A DNA stretch of 64,000 nucleotides from Cristatella mucedo (taxonomy: Eukaryota > Bryozoa > Phylactolaemata > Cristatellidae). The position numbers were made by a program, and so were the translations under genes. Of the stretch, positions 50,003-60,657 are shown piece after piece (position 1 is the stretch's first letter; every line of letters begins with the position of its first letter). A model generated the notes under the pieces. It searched no databases. It was not told the DNA's origin and was given only the letters and a program-made list of their open reading frames with translations. Where the stretch lies: positions 489,001 through 553,000 of the forward strand of contig WPIO01000022.1 of NCBI GenBank assembly GCA_009760855.2, in the 5' to 3' direction.

Positions 50003-52767
50003 CGCTGGATTGCGGGCCTCCGAAGTCGCTCCAGTCGTCGCGACTGTGACTGAGGCGGGCGTCTCGAATTGGAACGCCGAGGCTGGCCACCGACCGACCG
50101 CACGAGATCGCCAGCCGGCGCCGGCGCGTCGCCCGACGGTTCGGGGGCCACCGCCGTGCCGGCCCAACTGGCTAAGCTTGCACAATGCATTGCCTTTCAC
50201 CCCTCCACACCCACGACCAGCCCGTCGCCTCGCGGAGGGCGGCGACGGCTCGTCGGCGGGCGCCCCGCCGCCGGCGGCTCGCAGCGGTGCGACGAAGTCG
50301 GGCGCAATCGCTCGCCCGTCTTCCTTTCTTCTGTCCGTGACCCTTTTCCTTCCTTCCTTCAGTCCTTACTTCCTTCCTTCAGTCCGACCAATCTTACTCG
50401 TCCCCGCCAGTTCTACGCGACAGCTTCTCACGTTTTGTTATCTAGCGGTGCGGCGCTCGGCCCGCGGTGTACTGCACCGCTGCAGACTACGGTCGGCGAA
50501 GTAGAATGCGAATTCTCTCAACAGCGGCGCTCCGTTCGGAACGAAGCCGCAGCTTCACCCCCCCCCCCATCCAGCGTTAGGTCACCGCCAATAGCCCGGG
50601 CGCAAGCGCTGTGGGACCGCCGCTCGGTCGGAAGTGATGCCATACGCCTCCCAGTAGCGTGACTGCCTAGGGGTCCGGCTCCTGAGGGTGTGGCGCCAGG
50701 CGCCGCGTCTGCTGGCCGACTCGGAAAAGTTGCCTTCGGCAGGTGCTCGGCGAAGGCTCCATCCACCCGTCCAGCGCTGGCTACAGTCAAATAAAGACTC
50801 GAGCCCTGGGTCAGATGCTGGCCTTACACGACCAACGAGGCGGGTTCAAGCCCTGCATGTATAGAGGTACAGTTCTCTTAAGGCGCTGTACAATAAAAAA
50901 CGTATACATATATATATATATAATCTTAAAAAAGGTAGAGCGCGACGCTAGCGGCCAACCGAGTGGCTCGTATAGGTGTGGCGCGATAATCTTCCGCTCC
51001 AAGCCGCCGGAGCTCCTGCGCGTGCGCGCGGCTCCGTCTTGAGGTTCGAGCGGCGTCCAAACGCGGGGAGCGCGCGCCTGCTCAAGATCCGCCAGTCTTC
51101 TCCCCCCCCCCGCCAACGCCGCCGCTACCGCACCGCAGATTGACCCAGATCGACGGTTGGACTCTCCCGGTTCAAGTCCCTCTCCTCGGACGGACGCCTA
51201 GCGCCGTCGGCTGGCGACTTTTGATCTAGCGGGAGCCCCTCCCATCAGCTACAGCCCAGTTGCGGTCTGCAGTGTTTCGCCGAAACCATCTCCCAAGCTT
51301 CGCACGCAATGCCCTCCTGCGGGACGAGCGCAGGCCGAAGGTCAGCATACTCGGCTGTGAGGTTGTGCTGCGGCGATGCTGCACATACAGGCGCTCCTAC
51401 GCCCGTCGCGGCATTCGCGATCGTCCGCTCTAGCGGCGGCGGCGGCGGGACCTTCTCTCTGCGAAGCCCGACCCTGCGGCGCGCGCGCGTCTGGCCGCAC
51501 GACGCGAACGCGCACGGATTCGAGCTCTGCGACAGCCGCTGCCGCGAAGTCTCGCCGGGCGGCGGCGGCGCACACGGGGAGGAGGCAGGCAGCAGGGCCG
51601 GCATCGGGCCGCTGCCGCAGAGCTCGTAGTTGCGGCGGCGAAACGCCGATCGGTCGCAGTGGGCGGGTATCTTTCACCGCAGGGAACAAAGCGAAAGAAG
51701 CCACAGGCTGCCGCCGCCGCCGCCGCCGGGTGGCGCGCGCGTCGCTCGGCTGCAGCTGCTCCTCGAGACGCGTCGTTGGCCTCTTTTTGGCAGGCAGGCA
51801 CGCGCGCCAGAGCCAGTGCGGCGGCGGCGGCGACTGCGGGCTGCCGCTACCCTCGCTAAGGCTTCTCCTGCTCCTGCTCCTGCTCCTCGGTCTGGCTTCC
51901 TCTTCCTCTTTTAGCGACCCGTCAGACTGGCAGCCGCTGGCTCTGCGCTCGAGCACTCGCTACAAATGCGCACTGAACCGAAGTAGTTCGAGCTCGCAGA
52001 GCGACCGATGGCCAACATCCGTTGTGTGGGATTGAAAGCAGGACAATTGTCTCGTATGCGGAGACCTTGCAGCAACCTGGCGTTTAAAGAGCGGAAAAGT
52101 CTCGCAGCAACGGCATCCTGTAGCGGCAACAGCAAGCAGCCCGGTCAACAGCTAAGCTGCTGCCAAAGCGGCGGCAGCATCTTCGGCAGCCGACACGCGC
52201 CGACAGCCGCCCAGTCACAAGCAGCGACAGTGTCAAATCACCAGGCGCTGCTACTTGAACACTTAACTACAGCAGCAGCATGCTAGCTCTGCACCGACTG
52301 CCACAGTGTGCCAGCTCTGGAGCCGCGAATATGGAGGTGCAGCCGCTGCAGCCGCCATAGTCGCCTGCAGGATGTGCAAGCTGATTTTTCCACTCAGCCC
52401 CTCTATTAAAGGTGCGAACGATCTGAAAGAAGGCTCGCGGCTTGAGCGTAGTAGTAGCGGCCCTGCAAAGCTGCCGCAGCTGCGTTGGCTGGTAGAGACC
52501 GTTACAATTAACCGCGACAAGCTTACGGAACTCTTTGGGAGAGCTGGCCAAAGAAGCTAAGCTCTCCTTTTCTGTAGGAGTATTTCACTTTGGAAATCAA
52601 GTGCACACGGAGCCATGTAGCTCTAGCTATGTCTTGTAAATCACTTTGATGCATCGAGCGTTCGGTCGAAGAGGCAGTGCCAGTCTCGTCCACTCGACCA
52701 AGATTTGTCTCCTCGTCGCTAGTGGTAGCCGTCAATGCTGCCGCTGAGCGACTCGCCTGTCTGCGAG
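50003..52767. other. GC-rich stretch without assignable gene
   Basis: Long overlapping Arg/Ala/Pro/Ser-rich ORFs on both strands are not supported. It contains a probable SINE-B relative at about 50,795-50,900 (+; GCGGGTTCAAGCCCTGC, then AGGCGCTGTACAATAAAAA) and a strong acceptor-like polypyrimidine-AG at 51,860-51,914 with no recognised exon after it. Confidence 0.4.
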
Positions 52768-52895
52768 CATGTGTCTGCTGGCTACCGAATGCGTACCGAA
52801 AGCCGCTTAGGCTGTGAGTGCGCTATGCCAAACTCTCCTGCGAACATCCACATACTATTTATGGCTTTGTGGAGTTATAGACGGAGATACATACA
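52768..52895 (+). mobile_element. LINE family 2 terminal fragment
   Basis: TCTGCTGGCTACCGAATGCG, TGTGAGTGCGCTATGCCAAA, GGAGTTATAGACGGAGATAC and an ACATACATTCAT tail. This is the last 130 bp of the family-2 element. Confidence 0.85.
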
Positions 52896-53228
52896 TTCAT
52901 GCATATGGGTGCGAAGCACGCTTGCTTGCGTCGTGCTAACGTACCGGCAAAATAATTGTTATTGTTATTGTTATCACTTTAGATAGCTGATCGGCCGGTT
53001 GAGTTATACACAGAGAAACTCCGGGTGCCATACGGTCCTACGTGAGTAGCTACGAGTCAGTCCGCTTTCCTGCGAACCCATTGAACTTCCACCACGGTCG
53101 CCTTGGCGATGCCGCGGGCTAGTTTGACTCGACATAATCTTTGCTACAGCCCAATTGCCTAGAGAATGATGACATGTTAGGAGGAGACACCTCCTACGAC
53201 AGGCGTCGGCGGCCTCATGCAATGGTTT

Positions 53229-53424
53229 TTCGCGATCGGGTTTACGGTTTAGTGGTTAGATTTAGCATTTATTGTTTGTGTTGTGTTAAGGCATTCTAGA
53301 GAAACTCTAAGCGGAAAAGGTAGCTAAATACGGGTTTATTTAACGTAAATATAAACATACGCTCGCGACCATTTTGAACAGCCTGCTATGGTCGCAGTGC
53401 CCATAGCAGAGCCTGACGCGGCTG
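53229..53424 (-). mobile_element. Second copy of the 48.7-kb MITE, half element (antisense)
   Basis: Read on the minus strand it begins CAGCCGCGTCAGGCTCTGCT and follows the left half of the first MITE through GGCTGTTCAAAATGGTCGC, AGAGTTTCTCTAGAAT and CTAAACCGTAAACCC. It then stops, and the other terminal repeat is absent. Confidence 0.82.
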
Positions 53425-54659
53425 TGCGACGTATTAGCTGAGCCGCTGCCGGCCAAGTCGGAGTCCTTGAGCTGCACATCGGCAGCGTGTCGCACGTCGA
53501 GCTATACGCACAATTAAAAGATAGCTAATGCCCGTCACTCTAAGCGTCGCTAAGAGAATCCGCGAAGCAGGAGACACTAAGAGATTTCTGAAGCATTTGT
53601 GAAGGAAAGCAGGCGAGTAAGTCTAGCTAGACGGCCGAGTTGAAGCATTGGCCGCGGCTGAGGCTCCGCTAGTCCGATTCACCGACCGCCTAAGCGCACT
53701 GCGTATGGATTCTTGTCCAGCCCCTCGACGCTTCAGCCGGCGAGCAGACTGCCCGCGAGTGGTCGTTGCAGGGGTAACGAGCTACTCGAGCGGCGCTCGA
53801 TCCAGCGTCACCTGGCGACGAAAGCGTTCTGACCGCTAGGGGTCATGCGAGTGAACCTACTCGTCTTAGTTTTCACACGCACGCGTGCGCACATGCACGC
53901 GCACACACACTTTGCATACGAACCATCGACGATGCCTCGTCGATGTGAAAACTGATGCCGTTGACCTGGTTCCCTACTCGTGTGGGTCTGCATGGATGGC
54001 ATATGGCAGCAGACCAGCCGAAATCATGAAATATTTACACAGACATATATATTTGAATTTACTATCAGCGTATTATTACACAACTGCAAATGCATGTATT
54101 GGTCGAACAGAGCCGAGATACACGCACGACTCCACGTCACGTGAACCGCGAGCGCCACTGTCGCAGTGTCGAAGTGGAACAGCTGTCACGCACACTTACT
54201 GCATTGCGCGTGGTAAACCGGCAAACAACGTATTTGGTTGCTTTGGATTTTATGTATTTAAACAAAAAGTTTCTAAGGGCTTTAAAATTCGCAGTTTCGT
54301 AGCTTTTTGCTCCACACGAGCTCTCTTGCATCCGCGCGGTCGCATGAGGAGGAGGGTTTCCTTACCCACCGACAACGGGTCGGCTTCTTCCGTCTCGTTT
54401 TGGCGCCAAGACTAAAATGCTTAGGAGGCCGCTGGTCGGTAGCTCCACGAAAAGACGACTGCAGCCATTGCACGAAATGAGCTTAGCAACCGAGAAGTGG
54501 AAGAAACTAATAAAGTCAGCCATAAAGCGGCGAGCCACGATCTTGACAAACGAAACTTTAAAGGACGGAGGCATATTATGGATATTAGAGCGTACTCTTG
54601 TAGCCGGCAGACGACCCAGCGGGACGACTTTCACGTGAAGGCTCTGGTTCTTTAGTGTC
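53425..54659. other. Unassigned stretch
   Basis: No gene recognised. Alternating CACGCG words occur near 53,873-53,910. + frames 54,090-54,640 and the overlapping - ORF 54,362-54,706 have no identifiable family. Confidence 0.35.
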
Positions 54660-55393
54660 GGAAGGTATCGCGCTCCGAGAGCTCTCTCGTTGTCGCTGGC
54701 CCCCACACCACCACAGCCCCGACAGAAGCGTTCGCCGGAAGCCTACCATGACAGGCATGCTGAGGCGAGTCGCCAAACGAAATTCTTCAGTTATGGAGCG
54801 AGTCAGAAGAGATCGTCGTCGTCTCAATTGGGCGCTGCACCGCGCCCATCGCACCGCCGACGACAGGAATAGGCTTCGATGGACCGACGAGTCGAGATCT
54901 ATGCTCTTCGCTCCCAGCCAACGAAGAGCACATGTAAGTCGGTGAAATGACGACATATATTCCCTTACTTTCGGCAGCCGGCAGTGAAGTTTGGCTGCGG
55001 ACTCGTCATTGGGCTGCTTCTGCTTCTCTGGTGTCGGAGGTCTGCACCGTATTAACCGACCACCACGGGTTCCCTCGATCTGGGGGGAAAAAGCTCGGAT
55101 CCCTTCCAGCTGCTAAAGCTCGGACCGGTTACATTTGGCATCAGGCCAATGGCTGGAGATGCACAGCAAAACATCCCAAAAGGTTTTGCGCTGAAGCAGC
55201 TGTCTGAGTCGTGGGTTGGACGAGCCTATCGCCTAACCTAAATCCGATTGAGCATCTTTGAGATTGGTCTGAGGTCGCTGACCATGTCCCTGGTGCGACT
55301 CCGGAAGAGCTTTTTAGCCGGCTGCACTGCAATCGCTGTGATAATATTGCTCTCTCCTCCCTCCCAACTTACTTGCAAGGGGTCGGCATGTAG
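54660..55393 (+). pseudogene. Tc1/mariner-type transposase fossil
   Basis: Decayed Tc1-like DDE transposase. 54,745-54,945 encodes MTGMLRRVAKRN, then RRRLNWALHRAHRTADD and RLRWTDESRSMLFAP, corresponding to the WTDES region with the first catalytic Asp. After a frameshift, GCFCFSGVGGLHRINR matches the VWGCFS region. The stretch 55,225-55,390 reads SPNLNPIEHL, a stop where Trp is expected (TGA), then a normal C-terminal end to TAG. The catalytic triad cannot be completed because of frameshifts. Terminal inverted repeats were not found. Family assignment rests on the WTDES and SPxLNPIEHL words. Confidence 0.85.
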
Positions 55394-55694
55394 GAGAGAT
55401 AACGAAAAACAGAGGTAATTAAAAACCACGGTCTAACCGATTAAATTAGCTACCCTGTAAATAATATTTGTACTTATGCTAGACATTAGGTATGTGTGTA
55501 GCACATAGTCATTATAGTGAGAAGAAATTGATAACATTTTCTGTATGTTAATTCTAAAGTCATCTTTGGGCACCAGGTAAACGTCATCATACCGGTTGGA
55601 ACAAGTCTTTTTGGGAAGGAGTGTGTGTACGTGTGTGTATATATATACACACACATATGTATATATGTATATTTATGTAGGTTTGCATTTGAAA

Positions 55695-55733
<39 letters not shown>

Positions 55734-57199
55734 TGTTTTGATATGCAAGGTGAGCAGCCGGTGAGCATCCAACCAGCAGGACAAGTGGATGCAAACCAGC
55801 ACTACCAACTGCACTTTCCCAGTGGCACCTTTCAAAATGGCCAATCAGCAGCAGACACAATCATCTGAGCCCTTCGGTCTCTCTCGTTGTCTTCTTAAAT
55901 ATTGTAGATCATACTAAGGATGTGCTTTTGCTGTCGAACTGGCAAGACGTTCCCCGAGACAAGCCCTTCGGAGGAGCAAGCAAAGGGGGTGGGGGAGGAA
56001 GAGGAGGATGAACAAGAGGACTGCTATCGTCCGAGCCATCTCGAGCGAAGCTAAAACCAGCTGCCACGGCCAGAGACTGCAGCAGGTGTAAGCAACTCGC
56101 TCTACCCGGCTGTGCCGACTCTGTGGGTGCAGTTGTTCGTGGCCGGATAAACTCGCCACAAATGAGATCAGGGATAGAGATGCAGCTGCAGCTAGCAGGC
56201 TGCATTGGTGCCCGCCTGCTTCTGTGGGACCGATCGTACGACCGATCGCCACGGCAGCAGAGAGCAGCTGCCTGTCGCGTGGCACGGATGGCTGGGGGGG
56301 GGGCAGGGCCTGCAGCCAGGGCCCACGCTGGCTGCGGCAAGCTGGTTGGTGGCTGCAGCGGCTGGCCCTCCTCCTCATCGTCGGGGCTCAGCCCCGCCGC
56401 TCCACCACCAGCAGTGCTCTAGCTGCACAGGCGGCGCAGCCGGGCAGTGGTCGGCCGGTACCGACGAACGAGCGCTGCTTAAAGGCTGCCAGGCTGCCCA
56501 TTGGTCGGCCGGACGAACATACAGACTGCCGTCATTGTAGGCCCGCTCATTCTGCTGGCGATTCTGCTTACTGTCAGAAGAGGCTGCAGATCTGCTGGTA
56601 CGGCCGCCCGTGCTACTGGTACTATGGTGAGCTGGCGCGCAGGGCTCCCGCCGCCCGCTGCCGCTGCCCGCCTTGCCTGCGCGAGAGCTGCAGCGTTTCT
56701 GCTGAGCCAGCGCCTAACGCCGCCTGCTGCCGCTGCCGCTGCCGCCATCAGCTACCGCTAGCACCTGAGCGCCCATTGTCGCATTCACCGCCAGCTGCCC
56801 GCTGATAGCCGCCCGCTCCATTCCACCCGCCTCGCCGCTGCCGTGTTGCTGGCTCGGCTAGGCTACCTCGGCTAGTCCTGCACAGTGGCGGCAGTAGTAG
56901 CAACCCGCTGTCACCACTGCTGCTGCTGCTGCTGCTGATGTATCACGAATGCACTCACTCGACCCGTGGGGGTGGCAGTGATGGAACGAACGGCTTCTGT
57001 GTGCACCGCAGCAACAACCGGATCAGCAGAGGCTTGCTGCTGCTGCTGCTGTGCGCCACTCCTCCTACAGCTGCTGCCCTCAGTGACTGCGGGCATGGCA
57101 GCCGTCTGCAGGCAGCCATTCTCTCACCGTGCGGCTCGGTGGGACGATGGCACCTGACGTTCAGCAGCAGCGGTGTAAGCTCGTGCGTCTGCTCTGCAG
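55394..57199. other. Unassigned stretch with TA microsatellite
   Basis: Holds the TA-rich tract at 55,630-55,730. The frame at 55,743-55,868 (MQGEQPVSIQPAGQVD...) is protein-like with a natural TGA stop but unassigned. 56.0-57.2 kb is CTG/CAG-rich; its ORFs overlap on both strands and are not supported. Confidence 0.4.
55630..55730. repeat. TA/TG-rich microsatellite
   Basis: Alternating TGTGTATATATATACACACA-type words, then a (TA)n run near 55,700-55,730. The Tyr/Ile-rich ORFs here are artefacts. Confidence 0.85.
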
Positions 57200-57265
57200 A
57201 TGGTCAACCGTGACATGAATCGCAGTGGCAGCTGGGACCTTAAGGAGGTCGACTCTTTGCCGCAG
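57200..57265 (+). CDS. Candidate single exon encoding an EF-hand-like loop
   Basis: A 22-codon open segment bounded by GTCTGCTCTGCAG on the left and CCGCAG|GTATG on the right, phase 0 at both ends. It encodes VNRDMNRSGSWDLKEVDSLP. DMNRSGSWDLKE fits a 12-residue EF-hand calcium loop (D1, N3, S5, G6, D9, E12). EF-hand loops occur in many families (calpain, calmodulin-like and secreted calcium-binding proteins); nothing here tells which. No partner exon was found, so a chance ORF is possible. Confidence 0.35.
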
Positions 57266-57429
57266 GTATGACACCGCCACAGCGCTTTGTCAATTGCTTG
57301 ACTGCTTGCCACCGATTGCTTGACTGCCAGCGCTGGCAGCCACCATTCAGCACTGTTTGACTGCCGCCGATTCCGCAAGGCAAGAAGAGCGCTCGGTCCG
57401 AACGTCGGGCGGCCCTCCGTTCCTACCCT

Positions 57430-57468
<39 letters not shown>

Positions 57469-58683
57469 CCTTCTCTATATGTGTCTTGCTGTTCTCTCCA
57501 TCAGGCTGCTCTCTCCTGCTACTGTTTCCCGCACTGACAGCATTTTCTGTCAGCTGTGCGTCATTTATGCCTGCTGCTAGCAGTCGAACCGCTGCCGTCT
57601 TGCCGTTCAGTTGTACTGTGAAGTTCTTCTGAATTTAACTTGCCATAGGGTGCAAGGCAGCTCTCTGTGGCCAGTACAAGGCGTGTGCAGGCGCGCAGCA
57701 GGTCGCTTGCATCGTTGTAGTTGCACGCATACTCTCTGCACGGATGTGCTCTTGCTGCTTCTGACAGACATTTTGCACGAGCCGATTCTCTTCGGCAGCA
57801 CCTGCAGTACTCAGTTGCCACAAGGACAGTGGGAGAGGGGAGGGGGATCGTCAGCTACAGCTGCTGTGCACTTGGCTTGCCACCGTAGAAGCTCGGCCAC
57901 GTTTGTCGGCCCTGCTGATATTGCTTCCTTCATACCGTATGTGAAGTGCCGCAGAGAGAGAGATTTAGCTCTCAGAGGATGCTATACAGATGTCATATTT
58001 ATATTATTATTATCATTATTAATATCATTAATAATAGATGCCTTGAAAGCTTTGCGAAGACATAGCGACAGGCCAACAGCTGCGACACAGCTTCTCTGTG
58101 ACTGTCATCACAAGTGTGCTTAGGAAAGTATTTCAGCACGACTCTAGCGTACGAGTAGCGGAGGCATCAGAGCGGCTTGCCTGCTGCCTCCGACTTCGCG
58201 CTCGTCTTAGCAGCAGTACCATTTTATTGGCCGATGCATGCAGATGTGACCTCCGGAAGACTGACCTAATGCAGGGTTATCGGTCAGTGGGAGCATTGTT
58301 GTATCCTGACCTTACAGCACCGTAATTAATATGGCTTAATCACATGCTCGAGGCTGCGTAACATCCACTTCTGCTGTCTTCCATTGTTAAGGTAGCGCCG
58401 GCTGCCGTCGAGGCAGCGGCGAATGCCACGCAGTCGCTAAGAGCCAAAACCGCTTGTGATGCAGTGTCAAGTGACCTGCAAACGACCCAGCTTTGTGTAC
58501 GAACACCATCGTTCGTGTCTAGAATCCATCCTGCCCTCTGCTTGGCTGCTGGAAATGGCCTACTAGGCGTCAGAGGGGCTGAGTGCAGAATGTTCAATAT
58601 TTTATTTTTTTCTCTTTTTTCTCTGTCGTGCAGCACTGACAGGCTCTGTCTCTCTGCCGGTACATTTATGTTTCAATGCTGCC
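57266..58683. other. Unassigned stretch
   Basis: Contains (CT)n at 57,429-57,465, a LINE family 1 tail (57,940-58,020) and an unassigned coding-like frame around 58,392-58,560. No gene supported. Confidence 0.4.
57940..58020 (+). mobile_element. LINE family 1 terminal hairpin with ATT microsatellite
   Basis: GTGAAGTGCCGCAGAGAGAG, then GAGGATGCTATACAGATGTC and ATT repeats. This is a minimal 3' remnant. Confidence 0.75.
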
Positions 58684-58850
58684 TTGGCTTGGCCCAGTGG
58701 TTAAGTGCTCGTCTTTGACGACCGAGGTCAAGGTCATTCCATTTGTCGGCCGAGGTCGTGGGTTGGAGCCATGTGGCATATGTAAAGCGCCTGCCTGGTT
58801 AGATTAAGTTATTTTAGGGCGCTATACAAGTGAGTTATGTTATTATATTA
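58684..58850 (+). mobile_element. SINE-B copy
   Basis: Head CTTGGCCCAGTGGTTAAGTG (A-box-like TGGCCCAGTGG), GGTCGTGGGTTGGAGCC (B-box-like), then AAAGCGCCTGCCTGGTTAGA, AGGGCGCTATACAAGTGAG and a TTATTATATTATTA tail. It shows the tRNA-like head most clearly of all copies. Confidence 0.8.
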
Positions 58851-59245
58851 TTAGCATTTCCATTAACGTTGGCACACACAAAAGCAAATAATGGGAATGT
58901 GATAATGCTTACCCTTGACATAGGTATTATTAATTACTACATTTAGTATCCCGAAATAGATATCAGGAACATAGGAAGCTAGCTATTCAACTAATTACTA
59001 TCGGTGATGACTGTTCTCTCTCCTTCCCTTCTCCCTCCCTCTCTCTCTCTCTCTCTTTTCTTGCCTTTGTGTTTACATATCTCCATGTGTAGCTCCTGCT
59101 GAGCCACAAAGACCAATTGGGTGGTTCCACCCAATTCCACCTCACTCTGGAGAGTTTTCAATAGCACACTCTACACCTAGGTCGCTTTTGGTGTGCAATT
59201 CTTTTCCCCTCCTTATATTCTCTCCTCTCTCTCCCTCACCCTCTC
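58851..59245. other. Gene-free stretch
   Basis: AT-rich, then CT-rich (59,020-59,055). Nothing recognised. Confidence 0.35.
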
Positions 59246-59354
<109 letters not shown>

Positions 59355-59399
59355 TTCTGTCTCTGCACCTTATCCCAATACCATCAGCATTAATGCAAC

Positions 59400-59820
59400 C
59401 TGACTGTAGCCGAAATTTCCTGACAAAAGCATTCATCATCTTGATCTGCTGGAGCTCTGCCGTCGGCTGCCTAGCTTTTGCCCACCTCCCCGAGGTCCCG
59501 ACCCCTTGGTCGTGCAGTCGCTTGCAAGATAATCCGGCCCTCTGGGTCTTTAGGAGATTCGCGAATAATGGTAGGTCAGCCAGCCAAGCATTGCAATCAC
59601 CCAGTAGCCATTACATGGCTTTGGTACTGCCCATGGCCAGCCAGCCTTCGTCGTCCTCAGCTCGTGCTCGCATCCTCGCGGGATCGCAACCGTTCTCTGC
59701 CACTGCCTGGTGCGCCATCACGAGCATCCGGCTGAGCTCTTCCCGGAATTGCGCCCATTCCTCTCGGGCTTTCAGTTGCTACGTCGATGGCGTTGATTCA
59801 TATTTCTCTAAACGTATCTA
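59400..59820 (-). pseudogene. Unidentified coding-like remnant (antisense)
   Basis: One minus-strand frame reads as normal protein over about 135 codons, with only two stops: EEWAQFREELSRMLVMAHQA, then RARAEDDEGWLAM, stop, LLGDCNAWLADLPLFANLLK, then ELQQIKMMNAFVRKF. The composition is unlike the surrounding low-complexity DNA. I do not recognise the family. It could be a dead transposon ORF or a processed fragment. The opposite-strand 142-codon ORF looks like its shadow. Confidence 0.35.
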
Positions 59821-60266
59821 GCTTTGATAGGACTGCCTGTGAATAGATCGACGTGAATGCAGAAAGTCACTAGCTGCTCGGGGAGGGGGTGGGCCTCGGA
59901 GCCTCGGCACAGTGTCGATAGGCTGACTGCTGGCCAGAGAAGCTCTACTCGCTAGCTAGAGACGAATGACACGGCACCATGCAAGGCTTGCATTGAGAGC
60001 AGATCCCCTTTTGTTTAATCTTTTCCTGGTCTCCCCATGTGTGTGGCACGAAGCGATTCGCGAGATATCCAAATGATTTCTGGTGGTTCTGACGGTCTTC
60101 TCGGCAACTGATAGATCAGATTTTTTTTAACAATGCCGTTTCCTTACCTGCCAGCCAACCGTCGGATTCTGCGTACCCTAGCGCTGGGCAGCCGGTCAAA
60201 CTACTCCGAATTCGGTCAGCTCGCAGCGTGCAGTCGCAGCCGGCAGGCCTGGCGACGCTTTGCTGA
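59821..60266. other. Stretch upstream of the first recognised gcm exon
   Basis: No recognisable WDIND-type GCM-domain start was found here, so the 5' gcm exon lies elsewhere. A + ORF starting at 60,133 overlaps the gcm exon in another frame and is not supported. Confidence 0.35.
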
Positions 60267-60657
60267 GGCGCTGTGTGCCTTTTCTCTACGGCTCGAACGC
60301 GTCGGCACTGCTCGTTGCTGCTGCTCGGGCGCTCGTCTCACAGCTTTGCCGCTGCCGCTGCTTTCCTCGATGCGTCGCTCGAGCGCAGCCTGTCGCCATT
60401 GCAGAGCCCCTGCGTCGACTCGTTCAACTTGTGGCCAGACGGTTCGTGTCGCTTTGTCTACTCGGGCGACAGCCAGCAGGCTCTGCGGCACTGCTCTGGC
60501 TGGGCAATGAGGAACACCAACAATCACAACGTCGCCATCCTAAAGAAATCGTGCCTCGGCGTTCTCATCTGCAGTAGGCGCTGCTACAGGCCCACCACCG
60601 GTGACATCGTCAGCGTCCGGCCGGCCATCTGCGACAAAGCGCGCCGCAAGCAGATAG
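60267..60657 (+). CDS. gcm: gcm exon: N-terminal half of GCM domain
   Basis: The reading frame is closed by TGA at 60,264, and no in-frame ATG exists before the domain, so this is an internal exon. The real acceptor is probably an AG at 60,343, 60,388 or 60,404. The certain coding part starts near 60,420 ([20 protein letters not shown]), continues through the invariant MRNTNNHN and SCLGVLIC words, and ends ARRKQI plus G at donor CAGATAG|GTAGG. Confidence 0.95.

Noticed and set aside
49848-50090. ORF containing an EVVGSNPAV peptide
   Set aside because: It is the antisense translation of the SINE-A tRNA-like B-box, a well-known kind of SINE artefact. The same applies at 27,692-27,961.
51342-52035. 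Opposing 204- and 219-codon ORFs, one ending with a Leu-run resembling a signal peptide
   Set aside because: The Leu-run is the translation of a CTGCTC-rich pyrimidine tract. No family motif and no upstream start context.
60133-60510. ATG-started 125-codon ORF as gcm first exon
   Set aside because: It is in a different frame from the GCM domain and shows no family residues.
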